Below are positions 10,394 to 20,700 of a stretch of DNA of 23,311 bases, in pieces; the first letter of the stretch is position 1; each line of letters begins with the position of its first letter. Source of the stretch: Phlegmacium glaucopus (lineage: Eukaryota; Basidiomycota; Agaricomycetes; Agaricales; Cortinariaceae); NCBI GenBank assembly GCA_015039465.1, contig MU130544.1, positions 313,360 through 336,670 of the forward strand, in the 5' to 3' direction. The position numbers and the translations under genes are program-made. The notes under the pieces were generated by a model. It was not told the origin of the DNA. It saw only the letters and a program-made list of their open reading frames with translations, and ran no database searches.

Positions 10394-10519
10394 TACTATA
10401 AGGTGAATATGCCGTGCAAAGCAGTTATTTTGTTTTTAAAAATCAGCTCCGCGATGAGCGAGCCCGAGGAACGAGGGCTAGCTCATTATTGGATAAGAAT
10501 CATAAGATAACGACCAGCA

Positions 10520-10635
10520 TCAGAACCAGGTCCATGGTAGCTTCTTCCCCTGTAAATCACATATACAAATATGAATAGAATTGCCTGCGATTGGGGAGCA
10601 CTTCAACTCCCCCATCGTATTGGACCTGGTTCTGA
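10520..10635. repeat. Inverted repeat with 15-bp perfect arms
   Basis: TCAGAACCAGGTCCA (10520-10534) pairs perfectly with TGGACCTGGTTCTGA (10621-10635) across 86 bases. No target duplication or coding sequence was seen, so it may be a tiny element or a transcript hairpin. Confidence 0.5.
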
Positions 10636-10697
10636 CACGGAAAAAAGTGTCTATCCATCCTCATTAAATTTTTTTCGACCCACCCTCCATCCCCTTC

Positions 10698-10759
10698 AGC
10701 GCCTGGTACAGCTGGTTGATCTCGGCACTTGTTCGCCACAATCGAGATCACCAGGCGCT
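10698..10759. repeat. Interrupted hairpin
   Basis: AGCGCCTGGT (10698-10707) and GATCTCG (10718-10724) together pair with CGAGATCACCAGGCGCT (10743-10759). The left arm carries a 10-base insertion (ACAGCTGGTT) that looks like a partial copy of its own GCTGGTT-like sequence. Role unknown. Confidence 0.5.
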
Positions 10760-11208
10760 CAGGTCTTGCTCGGACTAGCTCGGACTCCTCTTCAGAATAA
10801 AGTTCAGATCATTTCTGAAAATTTTGGATCAAATGATTGGGCCGCTATCTCTGGCCAATCTAATCTCTCCTGAAAGACTACGCCCAGCTCAGACTGTGGC
10901 AAAATCTTTCGGCGCGAATGGGACCACGTGCAGATCAATCCCTTTCGCCGCCTGAGATCCAAAATTCGAGGAGCCCGGGCAAGCCCTAGGCACAAACAAG
11001 AAATCTGTATCTACGGATCTCTTGCTCATCATCCCTTACTGTAACAAACATTTATTTCATCCTCTCATCTGTCCAAGACGCGACAGTTATCTTATCTGCC
11101 AAATACGCATTTTACGATTATGTAATCGATAATTTATGCCTCGCGTTCAAGATACACGTTACAGGTGAGTATATAAACTACATTTTAATCTTGTAACTAC
11201 TTATTTAC
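10760..11208. other. Intergenic, nothing recognised
   Basis: No coding exon, RNA gene or element was recognised between the hairpin at 10759 and the hAT MITE at 11209. The last eight bases (11201-11208) are the left target duplicate of that element. Confidence 0.4.
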
Positions 11209-11896
11209 TAGGGCTACCAAAGTTCAGTTCAGTTCAGTTCTTTGCCTCCTTAACCTGAACTGAGAACTGAACTGATACCCTCTCAGCTGAACTGAACCTG
11301 AACTGAACTGAACTATTTAGAACCAGTTCTAATCAGTTCAGTTCAGTTCTAAACTGGTTTGAACTGATGAACTGATTGTAAAATCAGAAAATTAAGAATT
11401 TATTGAAAAATACCTGTGAATATACTGCACTTGCTTAATATTTACTTGATTAACTACTGTAAAAGCTTTAAAACTTTCATGAGCATCAGCTTCATATGTA
11501 ACATTGAAAATGTTGTATATTTTCCCAAATAGGTAGTGCTAATATATGGTTATATAATGTCATCACTTACCAAATGTGGCCATTACCTCTTTCCTCAGCC
11601 ATTATTCTATGCCCAAAAAGCCTGCCAAATCACTCACAATGTTCATACATTACCAAGAGATCAATTTTCAGAAAATAGCAAGTCAAAAAGTAGGAATTTC
11701 CCATCCTCCCAGGGTAAAATAGTTCAGCAGTTCAGTCCAGTTCGAACCAGTTCAGAAATTTTTAAGAATCCCTGAACTGCGAACCAGAACTGACTGGTGT
11801 AAGGCTGAACTGGAACTGAACTGAACTGAACTTTCAGTTCAGTTCAGTCAGTTCTGGTTCTCTGCATCAGTTCTGAACTGAACTTTGGTAGCCCTA
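11209..11896. mobile_element. hAT-type MITE with AGTTC-repeat arms, 688 bp
   Basis: The ends are inverted: TAGGGCTACCAAAGTTCAG at 11209 and its complement ending at 11896. They are flanked by identical 8-bp copies of TTATTTAC (11201-11208 and 11897-11904). The outer 100-200 bases on each side are built from degenerate AGTTC/GAACT units in both orientations; the core is AT-rich and non-coding. No transposase is present. End type and duplication length place it in the hAT superfamily, like the element at 3387, but the arm sequence differs. Confidence 0.92.
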
Positions 11897-12106
11897 TTAT
11901 TTACTCACTCACAGAGCCTCAGTGGTGGAATGTAAGAACTTGTCGAGCTGCGAGACATTTGGCAGGATTTGGGTACTAAAATTTCATGTGCATTTATTCC
12001 CACACAAATATCACGTGACCTAGTTAAACGAGGGACTAAAACGCCTAGCCTCGCTAGCCAGTCGTGATCGCGTGAAGTAGCACGCTGACGTTCACTCTGA
12101 TGTAAC

Positions 12107-12641
12107 GCCTGGTTCCTGTTGCGGATGTGATACCGAGATCCAACAATTGTTGGGAAATTTCAGAGTCCGATAGAGTGCCGGTTGAATGCCGGCAGCCTTT
12201 GGTGCCGCAGAGCCCCTATCCAAGGCAGGGGCTTATCTCGAGGGGAAATAGGTAACTTGAACAAACAAATACATTTTTTTCACCTTGAGTTACTGTCATG
12301 TTATGGAGCAGAGTCCGGGCCCTTCTGAGGGCAGTGGAAAGCATCACACGCTTCATGTACTATATGGTTTAACACCCTATGGATTACTACCTCCCAACCA
12401 AGAAGCCGCCGGGCAAGCTGTTGGTCATGGCCCATCTGGACTGCTCAGGCCAGGCCTTGGGCTGAAAGGCATGGGCACCCGAACGTCGAGACGAGAGCGA
12501 AAACACAGAACTATCGATGTTCGTTTATCTGATCTTGACATGTCGCGTCCACGTGTGGCGCCGATGGTCGGCAGCCTTTCGGAGTTTATATTTCACAACA
12601 ATTGTTGGATCCCGGTATCAGAACCATAACAGGTACCAGGC
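12107..12641. mobile_element. Fold-back / TIR element with 46-bp arms
   Basis: 12107-12152 (GCCTGGTTCCTGTTG... to CAACAATTGTTG) matches the reverse complement of 12596-12641 at about 40 of 46 positions, with weaker pairing reaching some 30 bases further in. Each arm read outward contains ATTGTTGGATC(C/T)CGGTATCA, similar to a tRNA-iMet primer-binding site of Ty1/copia retroelements. The interior also begins TGTTGGG and ends CAACA, like copia LTR tips. It could be a MITE, or two retroelement junctions facing each other. No clear target duplication. The open frame inside (12285-12629 plus) has no recognisable domain. Confidence 0.65.
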
Positions 12642-12657
12642 TATAAAACGCCATTGA

Positions 12658-12980
12658 ATTCTCAATCAAACGACAGGAAGGCGCGTTCCATCGCACAACG
12701 AAACACCCCAATATGCATCTAAAACACCTTTAGTACTAGAAGCCTCTCTTCGGGGTACAGCATCAACATTCTCTACTAACTGGCAACAAACATATACCCC
12801 AACACTACCCTATGGCACAGCAACTGCTCACACCCTGTCTAACTTCACCACACTGGCTTCATCGACCCCAGCAAGCTCCAAATGCAATTAGGTACCCCCA
12901 CCCAAAAAAGGACCAAAAAACGGCCAAATGACGAAAACTCAGATACTCTGGCCCCTAAAAAGACCTCGGAAAATTTCTAG
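12658..12980 (+). pseudogene. Possible decayed coding fragment, unrecognised
   Basis: An open stretch (12658-12891) rich in Thr, Ser, Pro and Asn contains EASLRGTASTFSTNWQQTY and SNFTTLASSTPASSK. It continues one base over in an overlapping frame as LQMQLGTPTQKRTKKRPN, then DENSDTLAPKKTSENF and TAG at 12980. The composition looks coding and the two frames join naturally, suggesting one shifted frame. The family is not recognised; a retroelement gag-like or disordered nuclear protein is possible. Confidence 0.25.
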
Positions 12981-14228
12981 CTCCTCTATTGGACAACGGT
13001 ATCTGAACTCGACATAAATCCTGCCAATCACCCAAAAACATTGTAATAGTGTAAACGTTCCTGGTTCGAAACGGATACAGTAAGTTTATTGAGGGTAAGT
13101 CGGAAATATTGATTTCCGATGGTGCGAGCGCTTAAGTCACGTGACGTGATATACGATGACAATTAAATGTAATCCGTATTGAGATTCGAGAAATAGTGCA
13201 GTAAAGAGATTTTTAAGGTCCCTTTATGAGAATGAGATAAGAACTTGAGCTAGCTAATGAGGGGTGATTTTCCACTGCCTCTCTACAGTAAATACGAGCT
13301 GCTTTTATATGTACAGAGAGAGGAAATTTTAAAATGAATTTTTTACCAGCGCTGTTGATCCTAAGAAAATTTATCCTGTTTAATTAATTTTTTAGAACAT
13401 TCTAACTCTCTTTAGATGTTTTCATTCTTCATTTTTCTTGTGCAAACCCGGTCCTGCCCGTGCCCTTTTGCCTGCCCGCGTCACTTTTCCAGAACGGGAA
13501 AAGTCACGCGTGACTTATTGCTAAAACGGGATACGCTTGCGAAATACGCGTCTGAACGATTTCCGTTCCTTACAACATCTCTAGGCAGCAATTCCGTAGC
13601 TTCAATTGATGCTGAAAATCATAGATTAGCCCGTTTCTTCGTTTTCTTGCACGATGACTTGGATTGGACTTACGGCCAGCTTATGTACCGTACATAACGA
13701 TGGATAACGCGTCTACGATAAAAAAAGAGAAAAGAGGGATTAATTAGAAGACGCGTTTTGGTGTTTTCTTGCGCTTCGATTCGGTCCCACATCGGAGCCT
13801 AAATTGACTCGTCAGCCACTGTGGGGGTCTACGGATCTACGGCTACGGTCTGCGGCAGCTAGTACACATAAAAGGGTTTAAAGCGCTGAAAGCCTCAGAT
13901 ATGGTAAGCACAGCTGAAAGCTGTGAGAGTTTTCAAAAAAGCTGATGTTGTCTTACTGATAAGCTGAGATTCCTGTAGGCTCTCCAGGAAGAAATTCAGC
14001 TCAGGCTCCTACGCAGTTAGGGCAAGCCGGTAAGAATTGTTAAACAAGTGAGTCAAAGAAATATACAAAATCAATTCCAGCCGTTTGAGTGCCTTTTTTG
14101 TTAGACACTGCCTCGTACATAGCATCTACTTGGTAGCAAAGCATTCATGATACATGTGTCGACATAACTGACTCTATCTGGCCTGCCAGGAGATATCATT
14201 GTGATCTCTTCCACGAGTGACGGGGTAC
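12981..14228. other. Intergenic region, mostly without recognisable features
   Basis: No convincing gene was found. The only notable structures are a hairpin (13477-13490 with 13497-13510, one mismatch) overlapping a 16-bp perfect palindrome AAGTCACGCGTGACTT at 13501-13516. The open frame 13416-13697 (plus) has no recognised domain. Confidence 0.4.
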
Positions 14229-14236
14229 TATATAAA
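14229..14236 (+). promoter_or_regulatory. TATA-box candidate
   Basis: TATATAAA lies 86 bases upstream of the ATG at 14322 and is followed by a pyrimidine-rich stretch (about 14259-14275), the usual layout of a fungal core promoter. Confidence 0.4.
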
Positions 14237-14321
14237 CCAGCTTCCGACCGATTGTCATCTCTTCCTATCTTTCTGGGTTTCCCATAGAAACCCTCTCGTT
14301 TTCTGCAAATATTTCTCAACA

Positions 14322-14484
14322 ATGTCCCAACCATATGTCGCCAAAGCGGTTAGTACCGTACATCTCGCATATGAATGGATATAAAGCTCATCAATCTACA
14401 GCTTCCTAATCAACATTCCAGGATTCCTGTGTGTCAAGTTCAGAGAAGGGACCTTGGCCAGGCCACAACAGTAAAAGGATTCCC
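14322..14484 (+). pseudogene. Candidate 5' exons of a gene broken by the LINE insertion
   Basis: ATG 14322 (context CAACAATGTCC) starts MSQPYVAKA. GCG|GTTAGT at 14349 and CATTCCAG at about 14421, with CTAATC before it, would form an intron. The second exon then reads DSCVSSSEKGPWPGHNSK and RIP up to the LINE at 14485. On the far side of the LINE the duplicated target continues in the same frame as RIPVFQDYIGAKLDGIR (15345 to about 15391). A weak intron (donor GTACGA, acceptor GAAG) would then lead in frame into YVSESTSDLAATAS and the protein fragment at 15433. I do not recognise this N-terminus. The model is inferred from frame continuity and the promoter-like context only. Confidence 0.4.
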
Positions 14485-14795
14485 TGATCCGAACCAACCA
14501 TTTCCCTTTGAACGCATATCTACACAAAATAGGTAAACTAGATTCGAAATGGTGCGAGTCCTGTCGGAGACTGCGCTTCATCGAGGTTGCGGAAACGGTC
14601 ACCCACTTCCTGTTCGAATGCCCGTCTTTTAATTATGAAAGAGAGGAACTGGATCAACTGCTGGGAGTCCGCTCTAGGAATCTGAGAGCTATCCTCCTGA
14701 AAACAGGCTATATAAAGGAACTGCTACGCTATATCGGTCGCACAGGGCGGCTAAAGAACTTAGGTGAAGTACTTCCATATGGGAACCTCCAGTAG
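14485..14795 (+). CDS. C-terminal end of a LINE polyprotein (Tad1/CRE-like, zinc-knuckle tail)
   Basis: The frame reads LIRTNHFPLNAYLHKIGKLD, then WCESC, ETVTHFLFECPSF and LLRYIGRTGRLKNLGEV, and stops at 14795. This is the conserved tail after the RNase H-like region in fungal non-LTR retrotransposons: the R-T-G/N-H-x-x-LNAYL motif, a C-x2-C...H-x4-C putative zinc-binding pattern, and a final LLRYI..TGR segment. It begins mid-domain with no start of its own and is therefore a dead fragment carried by the truncated insert. Confidence 0.8.
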
Positions 14796-15317
14796 CCTCT
14801 CGAAGAATAGACAACGCGCCTGACTTCCAACTTCTTTTCCCCCTTTTAATTTAGTATCTATCGTTAAAATCGATCCTCAATCAAGGGACAAGAACAAGAC
14901 CGACTACGTGTTTATACACCTTCCTCTAAAAACAAAAAACCCAAAAACAAAGTCTCATCCACCCGCTTCACGACAGGCAATCATTTTATCCCCTTAGCAT
15001 GTTCTACCTCGTCGTACCTACTGCACCAGCAGTCGGGTACTTAAAAGATAAGAGGGCTTCCTGCCCACCATGACTCAGTTAAACGATACGAAGGCTAAAA
15101 CGAACAGCTGCTAGCCCCACCACGTCACACCAGGCTCCCATAAATGGCGTTCCCTTGCCAGGCTAATTTCAGGGGATAGGAATCGCTTAGGGCGTGCCCC
15201 ATTAGTGCTTTGGGAGATGGGGGGAAAGGGGAAGGGCATTAGGGGCCCGGTAGTATTAGTTCATCTAAGTTTGTAACGTCTGCATGGGGCCACGTCCTAT
15301 AGACTTAAATTGACACC

Positions 15318-15344
<27 letters not shown>
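14485..15344 (+). mobile_element. 5'-truncated LINE retrotransposon with poly(A) tail
   Basis: The insert starts inside reverse-transcriptase-associated coding sequence and ends in 27 A residues (15318-15344). The target duplication is GGATTCCC, or AAAAGGATTCCC if the poly(A) border is shared (14473-14484 and 15341-15352). About 520 bp of 3' UTR separates the stop codon from the tail. The truncation, tail and variable-length duplication are typical products of target-primed reverse transcription. Nearly all of the element, including the endonuclease and polymerase regions, is missing, so it is immobile. Confidence 0.85.
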
Positions 15345-15348
<4 letters not shown>

Positions 15349-15911
15349 TCCCGTGTTCCAAGACTATATCGGCGCCAAGCTCGATGGTATCAGGGTACGA
15401 CCTTTATACTGATAGGAGTTTGTTGATACTGAATGAAGTATGTCAGCGAGAGTACTTCTGATCTGGCTGCTACGGCGTCTATGCTAGGGTCTGCAAAAGG
15501 AACTGTTGGAATAGGACATAGCCAGCTCAACGCGACTGGTAGAGACCATTACAACATCACGGTAATCAACTTACCTTTGTCCGTAGATTACACTGAACTG
15601 ACATTTCCAATTGGGGACCCTGTCAGAATAATTATAACTACCTACCAGCAGGTGATGGGAGGCTTCCTGGAACAAATTGTTTCGGGGAGCCAGAAGCAGA
15701 GAGGAGAGTTGTCAAAGATGAAAATGCTCAAACAGCCAAGAACACAGCGAAACAGGCGAAAACGAAAAAGGGGTTGTCTGGTATGGATCTGACTTGCATA
15801 TTTCATATTGGCGTGCTCAATAAGAAAACTCTGCATAGAAGGCAATATTAATGGACCTGTAAGAAAGAGTTATTTCCCTTCCCACTCAGATGATTGACGA
15901 TTTGGGCTTAG
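15345..15911 (+). pseudogene. Fragment of a small 'GRDHYNIT' Agaricomycete protein, frame uncertain
   Basis: From 15433 one frame reads (MK)YVSESTSDLAATAS, GIGHSQLNATGRDHYNITVI and NLPLSVDYTELTFPIGDPVR. The 'x-N-x-x-GRDHYNIT' motif is a familiar N-terminal signature of many Agaricomycete proteins of unknown role (some with NLR-like C-termini). After LEQIVSG, at the G4 run 15684-15687, the frame gives an unnatural basic tail ending at 15792. One base over, a coding-like EPEAERRVVKDENAQTAKNT and KQAKTKKGLSGMDLT follows, ending at TAA near 15850. One extra G would join them. A good donor GTAAGA at 15859 and acceptor TTAG at 15911 link this area to the next gene's first clear exon, but no continuous start-to-exon frame could be built. 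Confidence 0.4.
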
Positions 15912-17512
15912 ATACCGTCTCAAACGCCCAAGCAATGTGCAATATATGTTCGGAACCTCCTGAACCAGGGTCACGGATGGCCCATTTATGTTCCTGGACC
16001 TAACAAACGCCTTCCTAAGATGTATAGGAGGAAAGGCATGCGAATTGGAGACGTAGGCATCTTCAAAAATCGCGGGTCTTTTGAATTCTTCTTTAATATC
16101 TGTCATCCTGCCAACCATCGCATTAATCGTCAAGGAGTTCCAAAAAACTTCAAACAGCTGCAGATCCAACCGACTGATATTCAAGAACATTCTGAGTTCA
16201 ACGGCCCAGACAGCTATATCTCTAGTTCTTCAATTAAAAATTCATCGTTCGTCTTTCAATATCCAATCGTATTTGATTTTGATCTGAATTTATAGCGGCC
16301 TGAAGTTCGAATCCTCGGCTTCGGAGGGGGCTGTACTGGCAATGCGGGTCGGTGCGATTTCTGAAGATGTGAGGAACGAAGCGATATTCCGAAAATATGC
16401 GTCAATCCACGCCGAGGATTGGTACAGATACATCAACAACATTCGCGGGTGTGGCGCAAAAAATGGCGACGTGCGTCTGGTCTCAGGTTACCATAAGACT
16501 TCTGACTGGTGCATAGCAACTTTCGCGGAGTCGACGGCGAAACAGAATCCATTCTTTCTCGAGTTCAACCCTGTAACTGAGACGAATGTTGGCAAATGGA
16601 AGCACTCTGGTACAGCTGAAGTTAGAACCGGACCTGGAGCCCAAGAAATAGAAAGCCTTAGAAAGGGAGATCCAGACCACAAACGGAAAACTTATCAAAA
16701 TCAATCCTTGTTTGGACGGACTATCAGTGCAACTCTGGGAGAGCATATCTGGAACAAGTTAGCTGCAGAGTCCGAAGTCGAAATTGACGATGATTCTATA
16801 GACGGCGCCTCCCCTGCCAGTGAATCATCAAATCAAGGTTCCATAGGATCCGCGCGAACAAACTCTTCCACCATGCCCTCTACTTCTGCATCGGAAAATG
16901 TGCCAGGTCAGCGTACTGCACTTGCCACGATCGACAATATTTCCATCGATCCAGCGATGACCTTAGCCAGTGTCTCTCATCAAGAAACGGTCATGGTACA
17001 TAATTTTGTTCTGATATATTCAAATAGTCACTGAAAGTATGCGTAATATGCAGCCCTATCATCCTTCGGATGCTATCAATGAGATGTTATTGAAGGTAAG
17101 CTCCGTTCAAGTTTAAGTCTATTCTTTCACTATTCATCAATTTTTGCCAGTTCAATCCAAATGCTCGAGTAGCTATTACTAGCGACAACGATTGGATATC
17201 CGTATTGCGAAAGGTATGATTCATATCATGAAGCTCTGTCGAAAATGCTATACCCACAATAAATTAGGATGACTTCGCTTTTCCATCCATTAAACAGCTC
17301 TACTCTCGAATAATGGCATCATTGGTTATTTGTCAGGATGGAGGTGGGTGCGGTGTCAATGATTGCTATATTATGGCTAATCCCCACAGATAGATGTTGT
17401 TTTCCTCGAGAAACCAAAACCACCAACTTCAAGTCCATGCATCAAGAATAATTTTCAAGTTGAAGAGGGACTAAGACACATTTCGGCCAGGAAAAGGCGA
17501 AGTTTCATCTAA
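15912..17512 (+). CDS. Agaricomycete orphan-family protein, 5' end unresolved
   Basis: Inferred exons: 15912-16246, 16296-16995, 17054-17095, 17151-17213, 17268-17343, 17394-17512 (TAA). Together about 444 codons, in frame. Features in order: YVRNLLNQGHGWPIYVPGPN; MYRRKGMRIGDVGIF; FEFFFNICHPANHRIN; ESSASEGAVLAM; YASIHAEDWYRYIN; DVRLVSGYHKTSDWCIATFA; an acidic Ser-rich linker; and a C-terminal YHPSDAINEML ... ITSDNDWISVL domain. I recognise this layout from a large set of hypothetical proteins in mushrooms; no function is established to my knowledge. The junction near 16290 is ambiguous: either a 49-nt intron (16247-16295), or coding continues (YPIVFDFDLNL) and meets a one-base shift at TAG 16293. 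Residues upstream of 15912 are uncertain, so the true start is unknown. Confidence 0.65.
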
Positions 17513-17758
17513 ATCCTCAACATTTGATTAGGATTCAAACAATACAAAATGAAATTTTTGGAAAGTATCCGCGCTCGCACGGCATACTAGGTATCTTTTC
17601 AACCTTGCCAACTTCTCTCTGGTCATTAATTTATAAAACTACACAGATGATACGAAAATTTAACTGGGTGCCTTTCTTTTGCGCATACATCCCCACCCCG
17701 ATTTACCTTTGGGATCTTTCAAGTAATACAAATTTGCCCCCCACACCCAACTAATTTT
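17513..17758. other. Convergent intergenic gap
   Basis: This gap of about 246 bp separates the 3' ends of two convergent genes. It must contain both terminators; no motif was recognised. Confidence 0.4.
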
Positions 17759-20700
17759 TCAAGTTGAGGGTTTCTGGAGCGTCCTCGAGAGATTATATGC
17801 AGCGGATATGAGAGTGACATGACTGAAAAAATAAATAGAAATAACAAGTTTAAATCAATAACGAAGCCCCCTGAAAAATTGACTGACGTGAATCCTTGAA
17901 CGGCGTTTCCCAAACTATGAAAGACAAAATTTAAAAAAACCAGAACTCGGGTCCAGAGAAGAAAAAAAAGGAACTGTACCCTTCTCCAGCATCAGATATT
18001 TCTTCGGTGCAAAGTCCAACATGATTGAGATAAAGTAAAAAGTCCTAAAAAAACACACAGAATATCAGATTAAAATCTAATATCAGGATGCTAAAAACAT
18101 ATACCTCAAACATGGTAACAGCCTTTGGAAGTAGCTGTCGATCCGATTGTCCCGCACGTGTTAAAGCCTCGACACACCTAATAGTCAAAACAAGGTAGGG
18201 CATTATAATACGCTATTCGTTTGAAAGCTAAGGAACATACCATAATGTACACAGACAAAAAGTGCCTTCTTCACCTCCAACACCATCCGATGACTTCCGT
18301 ACATCATATCGGTAGACAAGGCCCTGAATAAAATAAAATAATTGGCTGTGATGTACCTATGATAGTACAACCAACGTACATTTGAGGTCAACCCCCCTTT
18401 CTCCGGCGTCTTCATAATCTGTTTCAAAGTACTAATAAAACGAGGATCGGACTGAAAGAGGTTAATCCATCAACCTCTAGTAAATCGTGTCATAAGAAGA
18501 AGTGGGAGAACTCACAGCGTGCATGAAGAACACCAAAGGCATGATAAGCACAGCCGAATCAAGTACGCTTGTATCCTCATAGCTTTGTCCGAAGAATTGT
18601 CCTTCTTTATTCCACGCCTTGGTCATGATTTCTTCGTAGAGTTCGTCACGCGCTTCTAGCCATTTGGAACGGTTCGGACAGGGAAGAGACCTTTTGTCGG
18701 CCAGGCGAAGTCCTAAGAGTATATCCAGAAAGGAATGAGAAGCGGAGAAGGGAAAAGGTATCAACGAGATACACGTACCTCGGTCGATTGCAACCCTAAT
18801 TTCCCAAACGAAAGGGTCAGCATTAAGAATTCTGAATCTTTTGATTTAAAGTGTAGACAGACCAGAGCATAACCTATAGATCAACCTGCATTATACAAGG
18901 ATTTTCTTGTAAAAAAAATTGGACGACTGACTTTGGAATACTGATATCGAAATCCAAGTCAACGTTTTGTCAAAACCAAGGATCCGAACAACAACCACAT
19001 ACCGTAAAATTACGCATGCTATTTCTTACTTCCCTGGGATGACAATTCACAGGTTCACTCTTGAGTTCAACTAATGCGGGTACACACCAAATTGATCTAA
19101 GGCACGAACAAGTGAGAAATATGAATCGGAAGGGGTTTTATAACGTACAGATCGGGATCCTTGCGATGAGCCACCACATCTGTAGAACGTTTCTTGTAAG
19201 AAAACACAGAGAATCTTTGATGAAAGCGAGGAGAAAAAAATCACAACTCACAGTCGACTCTAGAGTCACCCATTACCCAGTGTGAAAAAGAAAACTAGAG
19301 AGAATAACGAAGCTTACAGCTCTCTTATAAGTACCCTATGGTTTTGAGATCAACACAAACAGAGTGCGAACAGAATGGAAAGGAGCATACCAGTCATCGT
19401 AACCCTAGATATTTAGATTAACTATCCATTAAGGTTATAATCTTATATATCGCAAGAAACTTTACCAAAGGTTTGCCAAACTAGTCATAGGTCTTGAAAA
19501 ATACATTACATCATTTTTAAATGATAAATGAAAATACCTTTTGTCCAAGATAGACACAATCCATTCTGATAATCGACAATAACAATAAATGTCTGAACCC
19601 AGATTCTAGTCAGATAAGTCAATCAATCGAGACAGAGTAATCATAGGACGGTCGTCGACATACCTCAAAACTGAACATAAAAACTCACAATTCACCATAG
19701 ATATCCTACAGGTAATGAAAATGAAGCAGTACAATCAAACTAGAAACCCCTCGAGAAAAAACGAGGATACGTACCAGTTGAATATGATCCGCAGCTCCAT
19801 TCCCGATACGCACAGGCCTAGAACCTTTATGTCCATCCAAATGATCAAGTTCGATTTCTTCAAGATCTGTCCCACCTTGAGTAATAACTTGAGTCAAAAA
19901 AGCGAAAGGAAGGGTGCATTCAAAAGACTAACCGTGAATAGTATACATGATATTTAAACTTCCGTCAGGATTCTTGTTCCTTAGACGTTCAAATATGAAC
20001 TCGAGGAAACCTATCAATCGTTGAGTGGGGGCGCCCTATATCCCTCAAAAAAAGAGAGAAGAGAGAAAAATTCATACGGTTAGCTTCTTCCGTGAACCCC
20101 AGTCGAATCAGAGCATAAAGTGTGAAAGATGAATCACGAATCCACGATGCACTAAGGTGAAGTCAAAAAAAGGTTGCTATGGATAAGAAAGATCAGAACA
20201 CATACCGATAATCCCTACCCACAGTCATTCATGAATTAGAAAACCTTGTCGTTAGATTCACCCATTGCATAAAGGACTGCACCAGTTTCTAACACCACCG
20301 ATGTACTCGGGAAGGCTGAAGGTTGGACTAGCCACTACGGCTCCTGTAACAAGAGTCAGAAAGGGTTGGTCACCGATGTTCTGGGAAGGAAAAGATGTAC
20401 CGGTTGGTTCGAAAATCAAAAGTTTCAGTGCGAGCGCACTGCGTAAGACAGCCTCCTTCCAAGACCCGGTGTATGTTGATTGACTGACCCAGTCATACCA
20501 GTATCGATTTGTATTCTGTATAAACCCACGGATGAGAAGGAAGAAGGGATAGATGTAAGATGACTGACATGTAACAGGGACGACACGAGTTCCGTTGTCA
20601 AGAAGGGATCATCAAATGCTCTCCGTTTATGATGATGGCTAGAATCTTTAACCACGTCAACCGTGCTCTCTCTTGAATGACCAACTTTGTTCTTCTCATC

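Noticed and set aside
13050..13075. GGTTCGAAAC resembling a tRNA/SINE B box
   Set aside because: No A box or cloverleaf-compatible sequence lies at the proper distance upstream.
15870..16190. Minus-strand frame of 106 codons
   Set aside because: It is antisense to exon 15912-16246, whose plus-strand peptide matches the orphan family.
20425..20568. Extension of the large GH15 open frame past 20569 ([14 protein letters not shown]...)
   Set aside because: It reads through an intron; splicing 20568-20516 gives the expected [17 protein letters not shown] continuation.
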